In this document: in pieces, positions 1 through 5,463 of the stretch
Numbering within the stretch: position 1 is the stretch's first letter
Layout of the letters: every line of letters starts with the position of its first letter
Assembly: GCA_905235955.1 (NCBI GenBank)
Contig: CAJONN010000133.1
Location: 1 to 5,463, forward strand
Direction of reading: 5' to 3'
Origin: an uncultured Marinilabiliaceae bacterium
GTDB lineage: Bacteria; Bacteroidota; Bacteroidia; Bacteroidales; Marinilabiliaceae
Length of the DNA stretch: 5,463 nt
Program-made: the position numbers and the translations under genes
The notes under the pieces: generated by a model
Databases searched by the model: none
Seen by the model: the letters and a program-made list of their open reading frames with translations, nothing else
What the model was told of the DNA's origin: nothing

Positions 1-1032
1 ATATCCGCTCTGAAAAATCACCGGAATTGGGTCGGTCGAAGTGGAATCGATGGAATTTAGCAAATCCGAATCGACCTCTTCCGTAACCATATCTTCGAGT
101 CTATAGTTGTGCATTTTTAGCAACTCTACAAGATACGATGGTGTGCCAGTTTCGAACCAATAGCTGCCGAATCTACAACTATCCAGTGCATTCAAGACGC
201 TGAAAGGATTGTAGATGCCATCGGTATCGTGCGTAAAGTGGTAGCCATCGTAGCGCTTTTTCAGCTCAGTGTAAGCCGCGTCGATAGTCATTTTTTGTTC
301 ATCAGCCAACCGCTCAACATACGGACGGAGAACGCCATTCAATGCCGCATTGTCGATGCCGCAAATGTTGTAGTAGCGACTATCCATCGATATGTCTTTC
401 AGGTTGTTGAGGTCGCTGAAGACGCTCACTTTGCCAAATTTCGTTACGCCCGTGAGCAGCGCAAATTTGATGCTGGCATCTTGACTTTTGAGCGCTCCAT
501 AAAAGCCTTTTAGCGTAGCGCGATATTCGTCTTGAAGTTCTTTGTTTCCAATGGCTTGTAGCATTGGTTTGTCATATTCATCAACCAAAATAACCACACG
601 CCGACCTGTCTTTTCGCAAGCTCGACGGATAATGCCATCGAAGCGCGTTGCCAGCGACCGCTCTTTCTCGTTTTTGCCATACAAACCTTCCCACATCGAA
701 AGTTGCAAATCGAGCTTGTTTTCCAACGCCTCTTTGGTGTCGTACTTTTCGGTATTCAAATCCAAATGCAAAACGGGATATTCAACCCACTCTTTGGCAA
801 GATTCTCTATCGCAAGACCGTGAAAAAGCTCTTTTTTACCAAGAAAAAATGCTTTCAATGTACTTATTAACAGGCTTTTACCGAAACGGCGTGGACGCGA
901 GAGAAAATAATACCGACCCGTAGTGATGAGGCGGTAAATCAACTCAGTTTTATCTACATAGAGATAATCATCGTGTATCAGCGACTCGAAATCTTGAACT
1001 CCGATGGGTATATTTTTGAGCGTTTGTACCAT
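1..1032 (-). CDS. AAA-ATPase-like protein (DUF1703-type family), 3' end cut by window edge
   Basis: The frame is open from an ATG at 1032 to the left edge, giving the first 344 residues; family members are usually about 500-530 residues. An in-frame TGA lies 11 codons upstream, which fixes ATG as the start. Seen in order: an N-terminal block typical of the AAA-ATPase-like family (PF09820) with YVDKTELI (residues 25-32), the P-loop-like FLSRPRRFGKSLL (43-55), a Walker B-like VVILVDEYDKPML (146-158), the strand LLTGVTKFGKVSVFSDLNNL (192-211), YNPFSVL (274-280) and PIPVIFQSGY at the edge (335-344). In the family, a PD-(D/E)XK nuclease-like DUF1703 domain follows, and here it would lie outside the window. 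The biological role of the family is not settled; a defence or mobile-element link has been suggested from its many copies per genome, but nothing here proves one. It has its own -7 box and no operon partner in view. The family call is firm; the function is not. Confidence 0.93.
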   Translation of the reverse strand, partial: MVQTLKNIPIGVQDFESLIHDDYLYVDKTELIYRLITTGRYYFLSRPRRFGKSLLISTLKAFFLGKKELFHGLAIENLAKEWVEYPVLHLDLNTEKYDTKEALENKLDLQLSMWEGLYGKNEKERSLATRFDGIIRRACEKTGRRVVILVDEYDKPMLQAIGNKELQDEYRATLKGFYGALKSQDASIKFALLTGVTKFGKVSVFSDLNNLKDISMDSRYYNICGIDNAALNGVLRPYVERLADEQKMTIDAAYTELKKRYDGYHFTHDTDGIYNPFSVLNALDSCRFGSYWFETGTPSYLVELLKMHNYRLEDMVTEEVDSDLLNSIDSTSTDPIPVIFQSGY

Positions 1033-1054
1033 ATTATGAGTTTTATCGCAAATG

Positions 1055-1062
1055 CAAAAATA
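1055..1062 (-). promoter_or_regulatory. Putative Bacteroidetes -7 promoter box for the AAA-ATPase-like gene
   Basis: On the minus strand the sequence reads TATTTTTG, a full match to the Bacteroidetes -7 consensus TAnnTTTG, followed by CATTTGCG. Transcription would begin near 1048-1050, leaving a leader of roughly 17 bases before the ATG at 1032. No convincing -33 TTTG element is present about 19 bases upstream, and the region is A/T-rich enough for such a box to occur by chance. It sits in the 70-base gap after the nspC stop, where a promoter would be expected. Confidence 0.45.
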
Positions 1063-1102
1063 TCAAAAAGATAACATACTCAGTAATTAGGCACACTGCT
1101 TT

Positions 1103-2242
1103 TTAGCTCATCCGTGCTTTGTAGTCTTCGTAGCCAAATGTGCGCACTACACGCAAGCCGTGTTTTTGGTCAGAGATGGCAAATGATGGATGCGTTACGC
1201 CATTAAACATTGTGGTTTTTACGGTGGTGTAGTGTAGCATATCTTCAAATATGATTTTATCGCCTACTTGCAATGGTTTGTCAAACGACCAATCGCCAAC
1301 AAAGTCGCCCGACAAGCAGCTATTGCCACCCATACGATATGTTGGCAGTCCGCTTATAGGCTCCTGATGTGCACCTCTGATGCGTGGTTTGTATGGCATC
1401 TCGAGGCAGTCAGGCATGTGGCAAGCAAACGACACGTTGAGTATAGCTGTGCTGATGCCGTTGTTTTCAACTATATCTACTACATCGCTCACCAATACAC
1501 CTGTTTCCCACCCAAAGGCACTGCCGGGTTCAAGTATGACATCAACTCCCCATTTTTCTCTGAAGTTTTTTATTACTTTTATGAGTTTTGCGGTGTCGTA
1601 TCCTTTGCGCGTCATCAGATGTCCGCCACCAAAGTTTACCCACTTCACTTGCTTTATCCACTGCGCAAATTTTTTATCAACATGGTTTACAAGTGCTTCG
1701 AAGTCATTGGCCGACGACTCGCAGAGACAATGTATATGCAGTCCGCTGATGTTTGATGGTAGTTGCGCAGGCAGTTGCGATGCTACTATGCCAAGTCGGG
1801 AACCGGGTGTGCAAGGATTGTAGAGATCAGTTTCTACAACGCTAAATTCGGGGTTTATTCTGATGCCAAGCGATATAGGATGATCAGCGTGAGCTATTTG
1901 TGGTTGAAATCGTTTGTATTGTGTGAGCGAGTTGAATGTTATATGGCTGCTACACTCCATTATTTTAGCAAACTCATTGTCGGTGTAGGCGGGTGAAAAG
2001 GTGTGTGCTCTGCTACCAAGTTCTTCAAAAGCCAAACGAGCTTCAGATAGCGAACTGGCGGTTGATTTGAAGTTGAATTCACGTATGATGGGAAATGCGC
2101 TCCACATAGCAAAGGCTTTGAAGGCAAGTATTATCTCGGCTCCTGACTCTTGCCTTACGTTGCTAATAAGGCGCAAATTGTTGCGCAATAGGTCGCCATC
2201 GAGTACGTAGCATGGCGATGGCACTTTTGAAAAATCGGTCAT
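1103..2242 (-). CDS. nspC: Carboxynorspermidine/carboxyspermidine decarboxylase
   Basis: This is a PLP-dependent fold III (alanine racemase-like) decarboxylase that converts carboxyspermidine or carboxynorspermidine to spermidine or norspermidine in the cytoplasm. It is the last step of the alternative polyamine route that avoids S-adenosylmethionine decarboxylase. With the ATG start at 2242 the product is 379 residues, normal for the family. Visible features: PSPCYVLD near the N-terminus, LAFKAFA with the predicted PLP lysine K42, HIH (169-171), FGGGH (204-208), ILEPGSAFGW (236-245) for phosphate binding, CHMPDCLEMPYKP (274-286), GGNSCLSGD with the likely catalytic C309, and DMLHYTTVKTTMFNG (334-348) with a PLP-contacting tyrosine. 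A longer frame starts at a TTG at 2257, but family members begin close to the PSPCYVL motif, so I prefer the ATG. The partner carboxyspermidine dehydrogenase is not in the window. Spermidine is the more usual product in Bacteroidetes; the sequence alone does not settle substrate preference. Confidence 0.97.
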   Translation of the reverse strand: MTDFSKVPSPCYVLDGDLLRNNLRLISNVRQESGAEIILAFKAFAMWSAFPIIREFNFKSTASSLSEARLAFEELGSRAHTFSPAYTDNEFAKIMECSSHITFNSLTQYKRFQPQIAHADHPISLGIRINPEFSVVETDLYNPCTPGSRLGIVASQLPAQLPSNISGLHIHCLCESSANDFEALVNHVDKKFAQWIKQVKWVNFGGGHLMTRKGYDTAKLIKVIKNFREKWGVDVILEPGSAFGWETGVLVSDVVDIVENNGISTAILNVSFACHMPDCLEMPYKPRIRGAHQEPISGLPTYRMGGNSCLSGDFVGDWSFDKPLQVGDKIIFEDMLHYTTVKTTMFNGVTHPSFAISDQKHGLRVVRTFGYEDYKARMS

Positions 2243-2301
2243 TTTCAGTTGTTTCAAAAAAAAAAGGAAAAATGTTTTCAGCGTTGTTGTTTTTTGCTCA
2301 A

Positions 2302-2309
2302 CAAAGATA
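2302..2309 (-). promoter_or_regulatory. Putative -7 promoter box for nspC
   Basis: The minus strand reads TATCTTTG, an exact fit to TAnnTTTG. It begins 10 bases beyond the tatD-like stop, so nspC probably starts its own transcript near 2295-2297 with a leader of about 55 bases. The region 19 bases upstream is T-rich but has no clear TTTG. The leader carries a run of ten T (2256-2265 on this strand) shortly before the start codon. Confidence 0.5.
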
Positions 2310-2319
2310 ACTCATTAAT

Positions 2320-2925
2320 TCAGAGAGAAAAAAATGTTTTGAAATTATTATCTATAACAACCTCATCAGCAGATATTTGCCTAAAGAGGCTTGATATAGA
2401 TATGCCACTATCATCGGTTTCGAGCATAAGTTTGTGAGGCGGAATGGTGTTTAGCACATCGGCAATGTGTGGCAAATGTATCTGTTTGGGTCCGATAGAA
2501 AAGCTAACATTGTATTTCGATGCTGTTTTTATCCACTCTGCCGAAGCATAACAACCATGTATGAGCCATTTTTGTTTGCTATGTTTCTTGATGATATTGA
2601 GCAAATAGCCATAAGCTCTGACGCAATGCACTATTATTGGCTTACCAAGCTGAGTAGCTATATCTATCTGTTGCTCAAATATTTCTATTTGTTGCTGCAA
2701 AGGTGCTATGCTATTTTTGTCAATGCCACATTCGCCTATTGCTATCGCTTTTTGTGCCAAATGGCTAAATAGTTGCCAATTGATAGGCAAATGAGCCTCC
2801 CACGGATGAATTCCAACCGAGTAGAGCCCTTGTGGAATAGCATCAGCGTTGGCTTCAGATAGTTTCACGTTTAGCACGCCTACTATGCCTTGTGGCAATG
2901 GCTGATGTGTGTGAGCATCGGTCAT
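2320..2925 (-). CDS. TatD-family metal-dependent hydrolase, short Bacteroidetes form
   Basis: This is a TatD-type amidohydrolase (TIM barrel with a two-metal site); family members act as DNases or related phosphoesterases, and the substrate here is unknown. All usual metal and catalytic motifs are present: DAHTHQ with H5 and H7, GIHPWEAH (38-45), IGECGID with E65, IVHC with H100, LIHG with H123, and LETDD with D171. At 201 residues it is shorter than the usual 255-265. The shortening is spread over loops and the first third, and the C-terminal NNFKTFF signature (193-199) remains, so it looks intact rather than truncated. The ATG overlaps the stop of the upstream ferredoxin-NuoB fusion gene by four bases (ATGA, 2922-2925), which points to translational coupling and a shared transcript. 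No functional link to the hydrogenase-like complex is known to me. The family call is firm; a specific name such as tatD or ycfH is not justified. Confidence 0.94.
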   Translation of the reverse strand: MTDAHTHQPLPQGIVGVLNVKLSEANADAIPQGLYSVGIHPWEAHLPINWQLFSHLAQKAIAIGECGIDKNSIAPLQQQIEIFEQQIDIATQLGKPIIVHCVRAYGYLLNIIKKHSKQKWLIHGCYASAEWIKTASKYNVSFSIGPKQIHLPHIADVLNTIPPHKLMLETDDSGISISSLFRQISADEVVIDNNFKTFFSL

Positions 2926-3677
2926 CGGTTTTTCTTGCCCAAAAGACTAAGCATTGCGTTGACAAAAGTGAGCGGATGCGTGGGGTTGCCCGGTATGTAA
3001 ACATCGGGTGTATATTTGTCGAATATTCGGCGATCAACGGCTTTGCTATCAGCAAACAAACCTCCACTTATGGCATCGGTGCCAACTACAATGAGCAGTT
3101 TTGGGTCAGGGGTGCAGTTGTAAGCATCTTCGAGCGGTGCTGCCATATTTTCGCTTATCGGACCGGTTACAACTATGCCATCGGCATGGCGCGGCGAGGC
3201 TACAAAGTCGATACCAAAACGCCCAATGTCAAAGTTGACGTTGCCCGTAGCGTTGAGCTCCATTTCGCAACTGGCATCGCCACCTGCCGAAACTTGACGC
3301 AACTTGAGCGAACGACCAAATAAAGTGCGTATTTCAGGGCGAATAGTATCGGTAGCAAAGTCGATAGGCTTATCTTCGCCGGCTCTAACTATCAGATTTT
3401 CACGTTTTGTAGATGCAAGTTTATAATCTTTGGTGAAAGATATTTTTTGCGGACAAGCAAAGGCACATTCGCCACAAAAAGAGCATTTACCCAAGTCGAT
3501 AGAGAGTGGATGAGTGCTGATAGCACCCATTGGGCAAAGGTTGGCGAGCTCAGCTTCGTCTACTTCGGCGTCAGTTATCACTGGTCTGCCTCTAAAGATG
3601 CCGGGCACGTCGGTTGTTGTTACATCAGGAATGTATTGTTTGCCCTGATGAAGCCATATTTTGAGTGTTTGAAACAT
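2922..3677 (-). CDS. Ferredoxin (HycF-like) and NuoB/HycG-like fusion, small subunit of a hydrogenase-related (Ehr-type) complex
   Basis: The 251-residue product has two parts. Residues 1-95 resemble HycF/HyfH ferredoxins: an opening MFQTLKIWL, FRGRP (28-32), LCPMGAI with C48, LGKCSFCGECAFACP with C65, C68, C71 and C75, and DYKLASTKREN. Residues 115-250 resemble HycG/NuoB: RQVSAGGDASCEMEL (127-141), FGIDFVASPRHAD (154-166), VVTGPISENMA (169-179), VVGTDAISGGLF (197-208) and VYIPGNPTHP (226-235). In complex I and group 4 hydrogenases the NuoB part holds the proximal [4Fe-4S] cluster with four cysteines; here only C137 remains, and the others correspond to D134, D201 and N231. The first ferredoxin cluster has lost three ligands, while C48 with C65, C68 and C71 could still hold one cluster. 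The gene lies 30 bases after the large subunit gene. Part of the peripheral arm of an Ehr-like complex is the best reading; a working hydrogenase small subunit is unlikely. Confidence 0.9.
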   Translation of the reverse strand: MFQTLKIWLHQGKQYIPDVTTTDVPGIFRGRPVITDAEVDEAELANLCPMGAISTHPLSIDLGKCSFCGECAFACPQKISFTKDYKLASTKRENLIVRAGEDKPIDFATDTIRPEIRTLFGRSLKLRQVSAGGDASCEMELNATGNVNFDIGRFGIDFVASPRHADGIVVTGPISENMAAPLEDAYNCTPDPKLLIVVGTDAISGGLFADSKAVDRRIFDKYTPDVYIPGNPTHPLTFVNAMLSLLGKKNR

Positions 3678-3707
3678 TGTGAGTTGGTTTTTTGTGAAGA
3701 GAATGTG

Positions 3708-5210
3708 CTACAAATCGTGTCCGCAATATGAAAGGTCAAAACTTTTGTTGCATATTGGGAAGTCGCTTATGCCATTGTTGCGCACTGCCATTGCCAATCC
3801 GAGCCAGTTGTGCACCGAAGGGTCGGCTACTTTGTAGGCAGTTATTTCGCCCTGAGCATTGGTAAGTGCACAGTGGCATATTTCGCCACGCCATCCTTCA
3901 GTGAGCGATGCTATGAAGCTGCTTGGTTTGAGGTTTGCATTGGGCACTGGCTGATATTGATATTGTCCGGATGTGGGCAATGTGGCTATTTCGAGCAAAT
4001 TTTCTATATAGCTTATCGATGCTAAAACTTCTTCGTAGCGCACTCGAGCACGTGCATATACGTCGCCCGAAGTTTTCAGCACAGGTTCGATGCCAAGTTT
4101 GGCGTACGAAGCATACGGATGCGAAGTGCGCACGTCTCTGCTAAGACCTGATGCTTTGGCTGCCATGCCTACAAGTCCGATGTTTTGTGCTGTGTTGGTA
4201 CTTACTACGCCTGTGCGCTCTATACGTGACAGAACTGAAGGGAGGTCAAACATCTCTTCAGCCATCTCTATGAAGTGTGGGCGATATTTTTCTACAGTTT
4301 GCTTCCATTCGTCGGCCAACGATTGTGTTAGTGGGAAGTTGCTTTTGCCCGGCCGGATAAGTCCTTTGGCAAAACGGCTACCGCACCATTTTTGGAAGTA
4401 ATTTATCATAGGTGTGCGCAGACGACCAAACACGGCATTGCCAAGTTGGTATGCTATATCAGTGCAAATAGCGCTAAGGTCGCCCGTATGAACAGCAATG
4501 CGCTCGTGCTCCAAAGCTATTGTGCGTTCTATCACAAGCTGCTCTGATGGTTCTATGCCAGAGAGTGCTTCAAATGCTTGCGCAAATGCTACGCTATGCC
4601 CAACTACTGTGTCGCCAGCTATTTGCTCAGCAAGTGTGGCACGTTGGAGTAGACCTTTTTTCTGCAAAAAAGTCTCTTCCCAACCTCTATGTTGCCACCC
4701 AAGTTGTATTTCGAGATGATGTATTTTTTCGCCTTCACATATAAACCTAAAATGTCCGGGTTCGATGATGCCAGCGTGTATTGGTCCTACTCCAACACGA
4801 TGAAACTCTTCGCTCTGGATGTTGAAAAACGGATAGTCATAGATGCTACCATTGTTGGCTCTGTTGTGTGGGAAACGTAAAGGCTTGAGCCACGGATGAT
4901 CTTCGAAGTTGATGCCATAGCGTTCGTGAATGTCGCGTTCGAACGGATGGAAAGCAAGATGTTGTGCCGTGAGCGAACGCAAATTAGCGTTGATGGGCAC
5001 AATGGTAGTGAGCAGGTCGATGTTGTGTTCTTCATCGTTGGCAATGCAACAAAATAGTTGCAGTTGGTTGGTGCTATATGGCACAGCAAAATAGTTGACG
5101 CAGTGCGCTGCCTGAGAGTTCATTAGCGAGTTGACGTCAGAATAGAACGCATCGTAGCTCAACTGTTCTATGTCAGCAAGACCTACAGGCTGACCGTTAT
5201 ATATCTTCAT
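3708..5210 (-). CDS. Hydrogenase-4/HycE-like large subunit lacking Ni-Fe ligands (Ehr-type, NuoC-NuoD fusion)
   Basis: The 500-residue product has the HycE/HyfG layout. An N-terminal NuoC-like domain ends in FERDIHERYGINFEDHPWLK (90-109). A NuoD-like domain follows, with VGPIHAGIIEPGHFRF (141-156), LEIQLGWQHRGWE (166-178), EHERIAVHTGDL (234-245), SHPYASY (363-369) and EGWRGEICH (438-446). In working [NiFe] hydrogenases two CxxC motifs hold the metal centre. Here the first is AGDT (198-201, in EQIAGDTVVGHS), and the second is replaced within FDLSYCGHDL (491-500), where the ligand positions fall on S494 and G497. The protein ends at L500, the position matching the maturation cut, so no processed tail exists. 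It is probably the peripheral core subunit of an energy-converting hydrogenase-related complex, docked to antiporter-like membrane proteins that are not seen here. The start MKIYNGQP at 5210 follows a plausible promoter. A classical complex I NuoCD is less likely, because the motifs and the HycF/HycG-type partner match group 4. Confidence 0.93.
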   Translation of the reverse strand: MKIYNGQPVGLADIEQLSYDAFYSDVNSLMNSQAAHCVNYFAVPYSTNQLQLFCCIANDEEHNIDLLTTIVPINANLRSLTAQHLAFHPFERDIHERYGINFEDHPWLKPLRFPHNRANNGSIYDYPFFNIQSEEFHRVGVGPIHAGIIEPGHFRFICEGEKIHHLEIQLGWQHRGWEETFLQKKGLLQRATLAEQIAGDTVVGHSVAFAQAFEALSGIEPSEQLVIERTIALEHERIAVHTGDLSAICTDIAYQLGNAVFGRLRTPMINYFQKWCGSRFAKGLIRPGKSNFPLTQSLADEWKQTVEKYRPHFIEMAEEMFDLPSVLSRIERTGVVSTNTAQNIGLVGMAAKASGLSRDVRTSHPYASYAKLGIEPVLKTSGDVYARARVRYEEVLASISYIENLLEIATLPTSGQYQYQPVPNANLKPSSFIASLTEGWRGEICHCALTNAQGEITAYKVADPSVHNWLGLAMAVRNNGISDFPICNKSFDLSYCGHDL

Positions 5211-5237
5211 GATTTATTATTAGGCAATAACGAGGTG

Positions 5238-5245
5238 CAAGTTTA
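5238..5245 (-). promoter_or_regulatory. Putative -7 promoter box for the Ehr-like operon
   Basis: The minus strand reads TAAACTTG followed by CACC, one mismatch from TAnnTTTG and with the TTGCACC context common at Bacteroidetes start sites. Transcription would begin near 5231-5234, about 22 bases ahead of the ATG at 5210. A run of eight T precedes it on this strand. I see no clear -33 element. If real, it makes the large subunit gene the first gene of its transcript. Confidence 0.5.
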
Positions 5246-5463
5246 CAAAAAAAAGAGGCATAACGGTTGGTATTTATAGTTTTTTAAGGAGCTCAAGTTT
5301 CGCAAGTGAAAAACGCACAAAAAATAAGCTCTGAAAATTGGCGAAAGGTTTAACCGACAAATAGCCTTCCAACAATTAGCACGAAACCCGATTTTCACCT
5401 CGCGGTTGTCGCCTTTGGCACGGAGCGTTAAGAAAATTATCGTAGCGAAGCGCCCGAAACGAT
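5243..5463 (-). other. Gene-poor upstream region with an open but doubtful reading frame entering from the right edge
   Basis: One minus-strand frame stays open from the edge (first complete codon at 5461-5459) to a TAA at 5243-5245, 72 residues without a start in view. The translation includes RAKGDNREVKIGF, ANCWKAICRLN and NYKYQPLCLFFL. It is rich in Cys, Arg, Phe and Leu, has no domain I recognise, and its stop falls inside the -7 box of the next gene. It reads more like a chance translation of non-coding or repeated DNA than a normal protein tail. It could also be the end of a small gene beginning outside the window. A second frame is broken by a TAA near 5380. I see no tRNA, rRNA or known element here. 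Confidence 0.3.
5439..5463. repeat. Imperfect inverted repeat at the right edge
   Basis: The arms ATCGTAGCG (5439-5447) and CGAAACGAT (5455-5463) pair at seven of nine positions around a seven-base GC-rich loop. The right arm ends exactly at the window edge, so the element may be longer. The surrounding 60 bases are more GC-rich than the rest of the gap. It could be a hairpin, a repeat terminus, or chance. Confidence 0.3.

Noticed and set aside
229..923. Several plus-strand frames opposite the AAA-ATPase-like gene
   Set aside because: The minus strand encodes an uninterrupted family match across the whole region, so these are shadows.
1268..1823. Two long plus-strand frames (162 and 147 codons) opposite nspC
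   Set aside because: They lie fully antisense to a strongly supported nspC, show no domain, and overlap each other in different frames.
2255..2257. TTG start for nspC giving 384 residues
   Set aside because: An ATG five codons downstream fits the usual family start near the PSPCYVL motif, and the TTG is next to a T-run.
2284..2304. Hairpin TTGTTG/CAACAA as a terminator of the Ehr-like operon
   Set aside because: The stem is six A/T-rich base pairs with a nine-base loop, it has no adjacent T-run, and it overlaps the nspC promoter box.
2892..3323. 143-codon plus-strand frame opposite the ferredoxin-NuoB fusion gene
   Set aside because: It is antisense to a clear gene and its translation has no recognisable motif.
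2922..5210. Calling the pair a working group 4 [NiFe] hydrogenase or formate hydrogenlyase
   Set aside because: All four Ni-Fe cysteine ligands and three of four proximal cluster ligands are missing.
3708..5210. Calling the large subunit complex I NuoCD
   Set aside because: The partner is a HycF/HycG-type fusion and the motifs match HycE/HyfG relatives better; no other Nuo genes are in view.
5348..5433. Integron attC-like site between GTTTAAC (5348-5354) and GTTAAGA (5427-5433)
   Set aside because: The right-hand core misses the consensus at its last base, and I could not find convincing paired inner arms.

Overview
The window looks like a chromosomal segment of a Bacteroidetes (probably Bacteroidales) bacterium. 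The evidence is the short Bacteroidetes-style TatD hydrolase, an NspC-type carboxynorspermidine decarboxylase, an AAA-ATPase-like/DUF1703 family gene of the sort these genomes carry in many copies, A/T-rich leaders without clear Shine-Dalgarno sequences, and -7 boxes of the Bacteroidetes form TAnnTTTG. The assignment rests on gene content and motifs, not on a database match. All supported genes lie on the minus strand, so they read from the right edge towards the left.

From right to left: 5211-5463 holds no recognisable gene. It contains a likely promoter just ahead of the first gene, an open but unconvincing reading frame running in from the right edge, and an imperfect inverted repeat at the edge. 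Next come a 500-residue homologue of the large subunit of group 4 (HycE/HyfG-like) [NiFe] hydrogenases (3708-5210), then a 251-residue protein joining a HycF-like ferredoxin domain to a HycG/NuoB-like domain (2922-3677), then a short TatD-family hydrolase (2320-2925) whose start overlaps the preceding stop by ATGA. These three look like one transcription unit. A second promoter separates them from nspC (1103-2242), a PLP-dependent decarboxylase of the alternative spermidine/norspermidine pathway. A third precedes an AAA-ATPase-like gene (1-1032), which is cut off by the left edge.

The most interesting part is the hydrogenase-like pair. Both CxxC motifs that would hold the Ni-Fe centre are replaced (A198/T201 and S494/G497). 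The chain stops exactly where a maturation protease would cut a real hydrogenase. The small subunit keeps only one of the four cysteines that hold the proximal [4Fe-4S] cluster, and its ferredoxin part keeps ligands for one cluster instead of two. This matches the idea of an energy-converting hydrogenase-related (Ehr) complex: the complex-I-like scaffold is conserved but it cannot make or use H2. The membrane subunits such a complex needs are not in the window, and the large-subunit gene appears to have its own promoter.

The polyamine gene, TatD and the ATPase have no evident functional link to the Ehr-like pair beyond position, although TatD is tightly coupled to it.
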